A stretch of DNA of 15,340 bases, taken from positions 14,135 to 29,474 of the forward strand of contig MHFC01000123.1 of NCBI GenBank assembly GCA_001804025.1, written 5' to 3'. A program made the translations under genes and the position numbers. The notes beneath the pieces are model-generated. The model was not told the DNA's origin, did no database searches, and saw nothing but the letters and a program-made list of their open reading frames with translations. Positions 7,555-14,734 of this stretch are shown one piece after another. Source of the DNA: Omnitrophica bacterium GWA2_52_8 (GTDB taxonomy: Bacteria; Omnitrophota; Omnitrophia; Omnitrophales; Aquincolibacteriaceae). Every line of letters begins with the position of its first letter. Position 1 is the first letter of the stretch.

Positions 7555-8385
7555 TTAATACCGGTGCTGCGGACTTTGAGGGCCGGCCGGTTTTTGCTGC
7601 TCACTTCTTAAAACAGCATCCCCCGAAACAAAAAAAGAATGCATCGGCTGCCCCTTCCATCGAGGGTCCGCGTGAACACCGAATTTCTCGCCGGGCTTAC
7701 TGAGATAAAAATGATAGGCACCCCAAGGACCCGCCTCATACGCCGCAGGAAGATAGCCCGCCTGGGTAAGCTGGGCGATTTCGCGCGCCGCGTCTTTTTG
7801 ATCTTCATGATAACGGACCCCGGCATTGTAGATCGCCGCCAGGTCAAAGATGGCTTTAATTTCCGCGGCACGGCTGACTAATTCGAGCGGACTCCAGAAC
7901 TGCCAAAATTTTAATATCGGCGGCACATCCGTTTCGGCAGGACCGCGTGTTCCGGTCTTTTCCGGTAACGCAACCGGTGCCGCTACAGCAGCTGTGCGCG
8001 GGGTCCCACCCGCCGGCACAGGCTTGGCTTCCACGCGAAGCCGGAGTTCTTCTCCGGTATCCGCCTGCTTCAAAACCACTTCCCGGTTGCTGATTTCGGA
8101 AACCATAAAGGCATGGAACCGGTCGCCTTTTTTCAGGGACTGTCCGTCGACAACCGCCATGGACTCAGCGGGGTTCGCGCTGTCATAAAGAATCCCCTCC
8201 AGACGGTGTTCTCCGGCGTAGGCGTGAGATCCGGAAGCGATCATGGCAGCCATTAAAACGGCGACTATTGCGGATTTAAAACGGTCAAAGGATGCGGGTC
8301 CCGCGGATTGACAGCTGTAAAAACCGCGGCCGGGACACGGACTGAAAAGGCTTTTACTCGCTGATTTGGTCTTCAAGTTTCGCAA
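7555..8385 (-). CDS. Exported protein with PilP/GspC-like and pseudopilin-like regions
   Basis: 276 residues. After a long 36-residue n-region comes a hydrophobic segment (about 38-52) and a likely signal-peptidase site after SHAYA (57). Residues 61-119 (LEGILYD...MAVVDGQSLKKGDRF...VSEISNREVVLKQ) read like the small beta domain of PilP/GspB/GspC proteins of type IV pilus and type II secretion systems. A Pro/Ala-rich linker (about 120-155) follows. The C-terminal part (IYNAGVRYHEDQ...LTQAGYLP...YHFYL...FGVHADP...HSFFVSGDAVLR) resembles the soluble domain of pseudopilins without their N-terminal helix. The start is a TTG at 8385, inside the upstream gene, chosen because AGGAG lies 4 nt before it and no other start precedes the signal region; a TTG at 8376 is an alternative. 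It overlaps the upstream gene by 32 nt, suggesting coupling. Function is inference; no other secretion gene is present here. Confidence 0.7.
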   Translation of the reverse strand: MRNLKTKSASKSLFSPCPGRGFYSCQSAGPASFDRFKSAIVAVLMAAMIASGSHAYAGEHRLEGILYDSANPAESMAVVDGQSLKKGDRFHAFMVSEISNREVVLKQADTGEELRLRVEAKPVPAGGTPRTAAVAAPVALPEKTGTRGPAETDVPPILKFWQFWSPLELVSRAAEIKAIFDLAAIYNAGVRYHEDQKDAAREIAQLTQAGYLPAAYEAGPWGAYHFYLSKPGEKFGVHADPRWKGQPMHSFFVSGDAVLRSEQQKPAGPQSPQHRY

Positions 8386-8983
8386 TAAGCTCCTGCATTT
8401 GCTGCACGAGATATTTCGGAATCAGCTGGTCTTTGGAAAGCTCCAGTTGGGAACCTTTTAATAATGCGACGACTCTTTTGATTTTGGCCGTGCGGAGATT
8501 GTCCGTCTCTTCCGCGGACGGCGCAGGTTTTTTTTCGTCGAGAATTTTTTTGAGGCGGTCGCGTACTTCCTTCGGCTCTTCAACTTTTTCAATGACCGCT
8601 TCCCGCAAGTCCGAGAAATCTCCCGCGGCAATATCTTTGTTGTTCCGGGCAAGGCGCAGTAAATTGACGGACTCGTAATTCGGCGCCGGACGCGCGGACC
8701 CCGCATTCTCTTCCGAAAGATTCTGGCGCACGAGACTCGGTTCTTCCCGCTCCAGAAATTCATAGGATTTTACGAGTTTTCCGACGGTCGCCTGTTTCAA
8801 AAAAAGTTCTTTCATACAATAAGTCTCAAACGCCAAATAACCCCAGCTTTTATAATGTTTATCTTTGTGAATCGTAAAAAGAAACTGCGCCAGGCGGATC
8901 CACGAAGCGCGGTAACCCCGCGCAGCTTCCAAAACCTGCTTTCTTAAAAGGGACGGTTCTGTTTCTACGGCCGTTGTAATCAT
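8354..8983 (-). CDS. Hypothetical helical protein, unknown function
   Basis: 209 residues, apparently soluble and mostly alpha-helical. The N-terminal part (about 10-78, with SWIRLAQFLFTIHKDKHYKSWGYLAFETYCMKELFL... and KLVKSYEFLERE) resembles a conserved domain I recall from proteins of unknown function in deltaproteobacteria and candidate phyla; it may be a DNA-binding or regulator-like helical domain, but I cannot name a family. A charged middle part has a repeated SDLREAVIEKVEEPKEVRDRLKKIL pattern, and the last 20 residues (YLVQQMQELIAKLEDQISE) have coiled-coil spacing. Two ATGs are 6 nt apart; 8983 is preferred because AGGA lies 7 nt upstream of it but abuts the other (8989). First gene of a two-gene unit with the exported protein. 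Confidence 0.75.
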   Translation of the reverse strand: MITTAVETEPSLLRKQVLEAARGYRASWIRLAQFLFTIHKDKHYKSWGYLAFETYCMKELFLKQATVGKLVKSYEFLEREEPSLVRQNLSEENAGSARPAPNYESVNLLRLARNNKDIAAGDFSDLREAVIEKVEEPKEVRDRLKKILDEKKPAPSAEETDNLRTAKIKRVVALLKGSQLELSKDQLIPKYLVQQMQELIAKLEDQISE

Positions 8984-9112
8984 GGTCATTTCCTATTTTG
9001 ATTGGAAGAAGATTAATCCGTACGGTTAAAAGTGCGGTCCGTCGTGTGAAAGCATCCGTCACATAGGATCGCTGAGGGGTTAGTCTAGCTTAAGGGAAGG
9101 TTAAAAACCACG

Positions 9113-9151
9113 AAAAAAAAGGACAGGAGCGGTGCGGTACCGCCCCTGTCC
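9113..9151 (-). terminator. Rho-independent terminator of the receiver-domain gene
   Basis: Read leftward, a hairpin at 9151-9121 (7-bp GGACAGG/CCTGTCC stem, one A-C mismatch, then 5-bp GCGGT/ACCGC, 5-nt loop) is followed directly by eight T (9120-9113). It lies 33 nt after the stop codon at 9184 and separates this gene from the 8354-8983 unit. Confidence 0.93.
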
Positions 9152-9183
9152 GTCAGGGGAAAATGTTGGCATAAACTCAGAGA

Positions 9184-9648
9184 TCAGACGGTTTCCTGGG
9201 CCAAAAGGCTTTTTTCAACCTGCGCCAGGAATTCGTCTTTTTCCATCGGTTTGGCAAAGAACGCGTCGATGCCGATGCGTTCGAACATCCGGCGGGCGCC
9301 TTCCACATTGGATATCACGATGACGTGAATCTTCTTTCCGCTTTCGTTGATCTCCGTGACAAATTCAAGCGCTACCGTTGCGGCACCCTCCAGATCAAAG
9401 ACCACAAGATCCGGACTGTTGATTTTAATGTAGTGAGCCGCCTTATCAAGATTCGGCTCGCCGTCAACATAGGTGCCTTTGGTGACAAAATGATCTTTGA
9501 CTGCCATGACGATCAAAGGGTCCGGCGTAATCACCAAAACCCGTTTATTATCAATACCATCTTTAGAGGACCCTTTACAGCGCCGGCAGATTTGTGCGCC
9601 GGAGTCAATGAGATCTCCGCAAACAATACAGGCTCTTGTTTTCCCCAT
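9184..9648 (-). CDS. Zinc-ribbon plus degenerate receiver-domain protein
   Basis: 154 residues in two parts. Residues 5-26 carry a CxxC-x10-CxxC zinc ribbon (C7, C10, C21, C24). Residues 36-150 have the fold pattern of a CheY-like receiver: strand 1 VLVITPDP, LVVFDLEG with the candidate phospho-acceptor D85, VIVISN with S113 at the Ser/Thr position, and AKP with the conserved Lys123. The acidic pair that normally binds Mg2+ (DD in VDDDP) is replaced by T41-P42, leaving D43, so canonical phosphorylation is doubtful. There is no output domain; it may act through partner proteins or the zinc ribbon. Start ATG at 9648 has AAGGGG about 9 nt upstream. A candidate promoter and dyad lie at 9679-9707, and a strong terminator follows, so it looks monocistronic. 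No histidine kinase is nearby. Confidence 0.82.
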   Translation of the reverse strand: MGKTRACIVCGDLIDSGAQICRRCKGSSKDGIDNKRVLVITPDPLIVMAVKDHFVTKGTYVDGEPNLDKAAHYIKINSPDLVVFDLEGAATVALEFVTEINESGKKIHVIVISNVEGARRMFERIGIDAFFAKPMEKDEFLAQVEKSLLAQETV

Positions 9649-9678
9649 GATTCATTCCCCTTTATGTTTTATTTTTAA

Positions 9679-9707
9679 AGTTTAGTATTGATACTTTATG
9701 CTATCAA
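9679..9707 (-). promoter_or_regulatory. Candidate promoter with overlapping dyad
   Basis: Read leftward: -35 TTGATA (9707-9702), 17-bp spacer, -10 TAAACT (9684-9679), about 30 nt upstream of the ATG at 9648. The -35 matches the sigma-70 consensus at 5 of 6 and the -10 at 4 of 6. The same region holds a 6-bp dyad, TTGATA-N8-TATCAA (9688-9707), spanning the -35 and spacer, where a repressor could bind. Confidence 0.5.
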
Positions 9708-9970
9708 AAATGTTCTTTTGAACACATTTGACTCACATCGAGAGTTTACCTGCCGCCTTTTTCGATTGCAAGCAGACGGGAACAAAACAATGCTCTAGAC
9801 TAGCTATAACTATTTTATTTATAAAGAGTTATAGATTTTAAAGACCCTCCGGAAAGAGCGGCACAGGATGGAATGATCGCTGGGTATTAACTAGCGCATC
9901 GCGTCAAGATTGAAATGACAGGTTGTTTATTTCAATCGCACAATGCCATCTGACCTTTAGCTTGTATTTC

Positions 9971-10067
9971 TCCCTCTCCCGCTGGGAGAGGGAAGGGTGA
10001 GGGGCGGCAAATGTTTGAAAATTTAAATTGCATCCCCTCATCCCAGCCTTCTCCCGACGGGAGAAGG
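9971..10067. repeat. Paired GC-rich palindromes of the CCCTCTCCC/GGGAGAGGG kind
   Basis: TCCCTCTCCC-GCT-GGGAGAGGGA (9971-9993) is a perfect 10-bp hairpin, and CCTTCTCCC-GAC-GGGAGAAGG (10047-10067) a perfect 9-bp one. The sequences following the first (GGGAAGGGTGAGGGG) and preceding the second (CCCCTCATCCCAGCC) are also roughly complementary, so the unit can form one long stem. Very similar paired repeats are widespread between genes in diverse bacteria, as recalled. Confidence 0.8.
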
Positions 10068-10190
10068 AGACTACGAAGTCATGGTGTTATTTTTTTTGAC
10101 GGACTAATGCGCCTTAACGCTTGAAACGGTAACACCCAATTTCAAGCGGGCATAGTACCGTCTTCCCGCAAAACCAAATGTCAGACGGCA

Positions 10191-11951
10191 CTAATATCCC
10201 TCGGCAAATCCTTCACCCCGGGGATCTCCGGCACCGTAGATCAGCCGTGTCGTGGAATCGATATAAATGGCCTGAACATTTCCTGTAAGCCGCCTGGACC
10301 GCAGCGCCTCGCCGTAAGTGCTGAGCTCGGACAAAAATTCCGGGGAAAGATTAGCGGAGGACTCGTATTCAAGCGCGTCACCGCGATGAATAAACCGCGG
10401 GGCCGCTATGGCCTTATCAAGCGGCATTTGATAATCCAGCAAATACACGATCATATTAAAAACGGTCCCGATAATTGCGGACCCTCCGGGAGAACCGACG
10501 ATGATCAACGGTTTGCCGTCCTTGAAAACAATCGCCGGCGTCATACTGCTGCGCGGCCGCTTGCCCGGCCCCGGGGCATTCGGCACCGCCCGTCCCTCCC
10601 CGTCCGCCGGAATGGGATCAAAATCCGTCAGTTCATTATTGAGGACAAATCCCCAGCCCTCAACGACCATGCCGGAGCCGAACACCGCTTCAATCGTTGT
10701 CGTAAACGATGCGGCGTTCCCCTGTTCATCCACGATAGAAATGTGAGACGTGTTGGGACTGTCCTCCGCGGCAATTCCGGAAGGCCGGGTCAGCTTTTCC
10801 ATTTTCGCCTGTTCTTCCAATGCCGAAAGCACGTCATTTACATCTTCAAAAAGTTTTTTCAGGAACCGGCCGTCCCGGATCGCGCGGACACGTTCCCAGG
10901 CATGCGCTTCCGAAATTAACCGGGCCGCTGGAATTTCAGTAAAATCGGGATCTCCGAGCCACTTGTTCCGATCCTCGAAAGCAATCCGCTGTACTGCGGA
11001 AAACAGGGCCGCATCCTCCGCGTTGATCTCCCGCGGCCGGACATCAAAAAGCTCCAGAATTTTCAGCGCCTCCAAAAGCGTCGTGGCTCCGGAAGACGGC
11101 GGCCCCATGCTGACAATTTTAAAGCCGCGGTAATCGGCGCTCACGGCCGCCCGCTCAACAACTTCGTACGCCGCCAAATCTTCCAACGTCATCGAGCCCC
11201 GGTTAAAAACCGCCGTTTGAACCGTATCAACAATCGCTTTGCCGATTTGCCCGCCGTAAAAAACACCGGTGCCCTCCTTTTGAATAAGGCGGAACGTTTT
11301 GCCAAGGCCGGTCATGATGAGAGTTTCTCCCTCACGATACGGCGTTCCGTCGGCTTTCAGAAACAGACGCCGTGACCCATCAAACCGGCCGAGTCTGTCT
11401 TTTTCATCATCCAAAAAACCAGCCAGCCGCGGCGTCACCGTAAATCCGTTTTCAGCCAGGTCGATAGCCGGCTGAAAAAGAGCCGCAAAGGAATATTTTC
11501 CGGAACCAAAACGCCGGTGGACTTCTTCGAGCAGTTTCAACGCTCCCGGAACTCCCACAGGCAGACCGCCGGTGATCCGGTCCGGATAAAAAGGCACCGG
11601 GGTTCCGTCCTCCCGCAAGAACATGCCGGGTGCTGCTGACATTGGCGCTTTCTCACGCCCGTCAAGCGTTACGGTCTGATCTGCGGCCGCGTCATAATAG
11701 ACAAAAAAACCGCCGCCGCCGATGCCGGACGATCCGGGTTCGACGACATTGAGCACCCATTGCGCCGCGATTGCGGCATCGGCCGCATTCCCGCCCGCAC
11801 GAAGCACTTCGAGTGCGGCTTTGGTCGCACGATCATCCGCCGTAACAACCATGGCTTTATTTGCGGTCGCAGCATCAGCAATTTGATTAAGAAGACTTGC
11901 GGCAAGAAGGAGAGAAACAGCAAAGACAACAAATGGATTGCGAAAGGTCAC
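10191..11951 (-). CDS. ggt: Gamma-glutamyltransferase, exported proenzyme
   Basis: Cleaves the gamma-glutamyl bond of glutathione and related compounds and transfers the glutamyl group to amino acids or water; an N-terminal nucleophile hydrolase normally in the periplasm. 586 residues, usual length. A signal peptide is visible (hydrophobic 6-21, likely cleavage after DA-A near 27-28). Substrate Arg is in LDGREKAP (R99). The proenzyme self-cleaves before the catalytic Thr401 in SPNTSHISIVDEQGNA, and the glycine-rich substrate loop is VGSPGGSAIIG (485-495). Start is GTG at 11951 with only a weak AAAGAGA Shine-Dalgarno. Only 38 nt separate it from repeat copy 3, so its promoter must lie in that short gap or in the repeat, or it is read through from the transketolase genes. 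Stop TAG lies in a weak hairpin. Confidence 0.95.
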   Translation of the reverse strand: MTFRNPFVVFAVSLLLAASLLNQIADAATANKAMVVTADDRATKAALEVLRAGGNAADAAIAAQWVLNVVEPGSSGIGGGGFFVYYDAAADQTVTLDGREKAPMSAAPGMFLREDGTPVPFYPDRITGGLPVGVPGALKLLEEVHRRFGSGKYSFAALFQPAIDLAENGFTVTPRLAGFLDDEKDRLGRFDGSRRLFLKADGTPYREGETLIMTGLGKTFRLIQKEGTGVFYGGQIGKAIVDTVQTAVFNRGSMTLEDLAAYEVVERAAVSADYRGFKIVSMGPPSSGATTLLEALKILELFDVRPREINAEDAALFSAVQRIAFEDRNKWLGDPDFTEIPAARLISEAHAWERVRAIRDGRFLKKLFEDVNDVLSALEEQAKMEKLTRPSGIAAEDSPNTSHISIVDEQGNAASFTTTIEAVFGSGMVVEGWGFVLNNELTDFDPIPADGEGRAVPNAPGPGKRPRSSMTPAIVFKDGKPLIIVGSPGGSAIIGTVFNMIVYLLDYQMPLDKAIAAPRFIHRGDALEYESSANLSPEFLSELSTYGEALRSRRLTGNVQAIYIDSTTRLIYGAGDPRGEGFAEGY

Positions 11952-11989
11952 AAAATTTTATCTCTTTTTATGCAGAAAATCCTGCGGGC

Positions 11990-12181
11990 CTAACCCGCAT
12001 TTCTCATTGCCAATGAGAAATGCCCTCGAAGAGACTGTGGTGCAAATGGGCTTTTCCATTTGTACCCCAGGGGTTGTCTTTTGCGCCCTGTAAAACGCGG
12101 GCGCAAAACTTTGGATGCAACTCCATGCGTCCAAAGCGGTTTTCTCATCGATTAAACAAATCGATGAGAAAACCGGACTAA
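11990..12181 (-). repeat. Five-hairpin 192-bp repeat, copy 3 (reverse orientation)
   Basis: 192 bp in minus orientation, again bounded by TTAG at both ends. H1 is a perfect 16-bp stem with a different loop (TGTTT), H3 has a loop one base shorter than in the other copies, and H5 pairs over 12 bp. H4 has one extra mismatch. It lies 43 nt after the stop of the transketolase C-half gene, same strand, and 38 nt before the start of the gamma-glutamyltransferase gene. A weak 5-bp hairpin (12189-12201) separates it from the transketolase stop. Confidence 0.95.
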
Positions 12182-12224
12182 AATCTTCGAAGCCGAGCTT
12201 CATATTATTGCGTAGGGCGGCGGA

Positions 12225-13181
12225 CTATTCCGCGTTTGCCGGCGCCTGAAGAACACGTTTCGCGGCGGCTTCGACATTCGGGGCCGTTAATCCGTATTTA
12301 ACAAGAAGCTCGTCCGGCAAACCGGACTCCGCGAAGGTGTCCTGGATCGCTACAAATTCCATCCTGCAAGGCGCTTCCTGTGAAACGGCCGTTGCGACCG
12401 CACTGCCCAACCCGCCCCAAATCTGATGTTCCTCAGCCACAACAAGATGGCCTGTTTTTTTGGCTTCACGAACCAAAAGTTCGCGGTCCAGCGGCTTTAT
12501 GGTGTGCATATCAATGACGCCGGCTTGAATTCCCTGTTTGGAAAGATTTTCGGCGGCTTGCAGGGCTTCGAAAACAAGCAGTCCGGCGGCGACGATCGTT
12601 ACATCCTTACCCTCGCGCAACAAAACGCCCTTGCCGATTTTAAAATCGGATTTTTCATTGTGTACGATCGGGGCCTTCGGGCGGCAGGTCCGGATAAAGA
12701 CAGGGCCCTTGTGCTCCGCCGCCTGCATCACAAGCGCGCGGGTTGAAAATTCATCGCACGGCACCATCACCACAAAATTCGGAAGGCTGGTAGTGAGCGC
12801 AAGGTCTTCGATGCTCATTTGGGAGGCGCCGTCTTCCCCGACTGAAATCCCTCCGTGGGAACCGACCACTTTCACATTCAGTTCCGGAAATGCGACCGCC
12901 ATGCGCAGCTGGTCATAACCTTTTGAGATGAGAAACGTCGCAAAACTGGAAATAAACGGAATTTTGCCCGCTGCCGCAAGCCCGGAAGCCACACCAACCA
13001 TGTTGGCCTCCTGAATCCCGACGTTAAAGAAACGGTCCGGAAACGCGGCTTGAAAGCCGGCGCTTTTGGTTGATTTTGAAAGGTCGGCGTCCAGTACGAC
13101 GACATCCGGATTTTTGCGGCCGATTTCAACGATGGCCAGTCCGTATGCGTCCCGTGTTGCTTTCCCCAGTTTTTTTTCCAT
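12225..13181 (-). CDS. Transketolase, C-terminal subunit (pyrimidine-binding half)
   Basis: 318 residues covering the pyrimidine-binding and C-terminal domains of transketolase, the part that in single-chain enzymes follows the TPP-pyrophosphate domain. The catalytic Glu that activates thiamine diphosphate is E58 in FNVGIQEANMVGVASGLA; the HGGISVGEDGASQMSIEDLAL region contributes to the active site. The C-terminal domain includes VVAEEHQIWGGLGSAVA. It must pair with the N-terminal subunit encoded just upstream to form the heterotetramer that moves two-carbon ketol units in the non-oxidative pentose phosphate pathway. Start ATG at 13181 is 2 nt after the partner's TGA, so the genes are co-translated. 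Length and motifs match other split transketolases. Confidence 0.92.
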   Translation of the reverse strand: MEKKLGKATRDAYGLAIVEIGRKNPDVVVLDADLSKSTKSAGFQAAFPDRFFNVGIQEANMVGVASGLAAAGKIPFISSFATFLISKGYDQLRMAVAFPELNVKVVGSHGGISVGEDGASQMSIEDLALTTSLPNFVVMVPCDEFSTRALVMQAAEHKGPVFIRTCRPKAPIVHNEKSDFKIGKGVLLREGKDVTIVAAGLLVFEALQAAENLSKQGIQAGVIDMHTIKPLDRELLVREAKKTGHLVVAEEHQIWGGLGSAVATAVSQEAPCRMEFVAIQDTFAESGLPDELLVKYGLTAPNVEAAAKRVLQAPANAE

Positions 13182-13183
13182 AT

Positions 13184-14014
13184 TCAGGCCAGCTCTTTCA
13201 TTGCTTTTTCGTATTCTTCTTTCGTCGGCGCGACCCCGTGGAAATGATTGTTATTTTCCATAAATGAAACACCTTTGCCCTTGACCGTATGCGCAACAAT
13301 CATCGCCGGCTGATCCTTGACGGCCTTGGCCTTGTTAACGGCCTTGATGACCTCGTCCAGATTGTGCCCGTCAATTTCCTGCACATGCCAGCCGAATGCA
13401 ATCCATTTATCGGTCATCGGCTCCATATCGCAAATCACCTTTGTCGAATCATCCAGCTGATATTTGTTGTAATCAAGAAACGCGATCAAGTGATCGACTT
13501 TGTGATGCGCCGCCATGGCTGCGGCTTCCCAGGTTTGGCCTTCGTTGGTTTCGCCGTCGCTCGTGATGACATACGTATAAAAAGATTTTTTGTCGAGCCG
13601 CCGCGCAAGTGCCATGCCGATCCCGATCGAAAGGCCTTGCCCAAGCGACCCGGTTGACGCTTCAAGACCGGGCAAACGGCGTACATCCGGATGGCCCTGA
13701 AGGGGGCTTCCGAGTTTGCGGAAGGTCGGCAGAAGCTTACGGTCAAAATAACCGGTCTCGGCCAAAACAGAATAAAGCAGCGGAGAAGCGTGCCCTTTGC
13801 TTAAAATCAGACGGTCACGGTCAGGCCATTTCGGATTTTTGGGGTCATGATTCATGAGCCCGAAATAAAGCGCGGTGACAATTTCCGTGGCCGAAAGCGA
13901 GCCGCCCGGATGTCCGGATGCGGCCGCGTAGGTCATATCAATAATGTCCCGGCGGACCTGTTTACATCTTTTTTTTAGATCTTCAACGGAAATTTTTGTC
14001 ATGGTCTTATTCAT
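13184..14014 (-). CDS. Transketolase, N-terminal subunit (TPP-binding half)
   Basis: About 276 residues; binds the diphosphate end of thiamine diphosphate with a divalent metal. Visible: SGHPGGSLSATEI (substrate/cofactor region), LSKGHASPLLY, GSPLQGHP, TGSLGQGLSIGIGMA and the TPP motif SDGETNEGQTWEAAAMAA...LDYN. The motif begins with Ser instead of the usual Gly (GDG); the metal-binding Asp and distal Asn are kept, so activity is expected. Three in-frame starts exist: GTG 14029, ATG 14014 and ATG 14002. None has a strong Shine-Dalgarno. MTKISVEDLKKR from 14002 looks most like related proteins, so the true start may be there; 14014 is given as the longer ATG. It directly precedes the C-terminal subunit gene. 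Confidence 0.92.
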   Translation of the reverse strand: MNKTMTKISVEDLKKRCKQVRRDIIDMTYAAASGHPGGSLSATEIVTALYFGLMNHDPKNPKWPDRDRLILSKGHASPLLYSVLAETGYFDRKLLPTFRKLGSPLQGHPDVRRLPGLEASTGSLGQGLSIGIGMALARRLDKKSFYTYVITSDGETNEGQTWEAAAMAAHHKVDHLIAFLDYNKYQLDDSTKVICDMEPMTDKWIAFGWHVQEIDGHNLDEVIKAVNKAKAVKDQPAMIVAHTVKGKGVSFMENNNHFHGVAPTKEEYEKAMKELA

Positions 14015-14133
14015 GTAATAGACTGGCACTGATAATCGTTAACGGGCCAACATTGATTCTTAAATAGCGATTAACCGGTGATCAACAGGGCTCGATTAAC
14101 TACCGGTTGCGAGCCGCCCATTGTTCCCGGCGG

Positions 14134-14439
14134 TTATATTTCAATATAAATGTCCCCGTCTTTTTCGACTGCTTTGTAAACCTGCTGTTTGATCGCGTCA
14201 TTAAAAACACAGGCGCCTGTCTTGATATCAAACTCCCAGCCGTGCCACGGACACATGGCCTTGCCGTCCGTCATACTGCCCTCATGCAGCGGACCGCCCT
14301 GGTGCGGGCAAATAGCATCCATCGCGTGGATCTGTCCCTCAACGTTATAAAGGGCAATATCGCGGCCCTGAAGGTCCACATAATAACCGGTATCTGCGGG
14401 AATATCCGATTTTTTTGCTGCTTTGAAAGTCTTTGCCAT
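14134..14439 (-). CDS. Rieske [2Fe-2S] ferredoxin
   Basis: 101 residues, a soluble Rieske-type electron carrier. The cluster motif is complete: C44-P-H46 in CPHQGGPL and C63-PW-H66 in CPWHGWEF, spaced 17 residues apart. The rest matches the small ferredoxin family related to dioxygenase ferredoxins and the NirD small subunit of nitrite reductase. There is no N-terminal membrane helix or signal, so it is not a cytochrome bc1 subunit. Start chosen at 14439 (MAKTFKAAKKSDIP), which fits the family; the ATG at 14478 would add 13 residues without similarity. Neither has a clear Shine-Dalgarno. No partner oxygenase or reductase is in view, so the electron acceptor is unknown. It lies about 120 nt upstream of the transketolase pair, same strand. 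Confidence 0.92.
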   Translation of the reverse strand: MAKTFKAAKKSDIPADTGYYVDLQGRDIALYNVEGQIHAMDAICPHQGGPLHEGSMTDGKAMCPWHGWEFDIKTGACVFNDAIKQQVYKAVEKDGDIYIEI

Positions 14440-14734
14440 ATTCAAAATGCAGAGTGAGGCTCCCTTTGAAATACCCATGTCTCGATATTGAGTTGACTCA
14501 ATGGCGGCTTGGCCGAAAAATAGTAAAAATCCATTATTTGCGGCGGGCGAATGCCCCCAATTATACTGAAATCAGGCCGGGTTACAACGGATTTATCTCG
14601 CAATAATCGTAAATAGTTTATGACGGATTGTGAATGATGAATGGTGAACCCTTTGATTGGCGGTCAGCCGTTTATGAAAAACTATACGAAACTATACTTG
14701 CATATAGTAGCACTTTATGATAGTGTTTTGGCGT

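Larger units (their letters stand above)
9649..10190. other. Intergenic region with repeats, no gene
   Basis: A 542-bp stretch without a credible gene. It holds the candidate promoter above, then an AT-rich part with an 8-bp dyad CTATAACT/AGTTATAG (9804-9811 with 9827-9834), the CCCTCTCCC-type repeat pair (9971-10067), and 3' of the gamma-glutamyltransferase gene a 10-bp imperfect hairpin (10154-10163 with 10183-10192) without a T-tract. Confidence 0.7.

Noticed and set aside
9018..9025. CCGTACGG palindrome upstream of the 8354-8983 gene as an operator
   Set aside because: An 8-bp palindrome alone is too weak; no promoter elements or second site were found beside it.
10154..10192. Hairpin at the end of ggt as a rho-independent terminator
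   Set aside because: The stem overlaps the stop codon, the loop is about 19 nt and no T-tract follows in the direction of transcription.
12225..14014. The two transketolase halves as a frameshifted single gene
   Set aside because: The upstream half ends naturally, the downstream half has its own ATG after 2 nt, and split two-gene transketolases of these lengths are a known normal arrangement.
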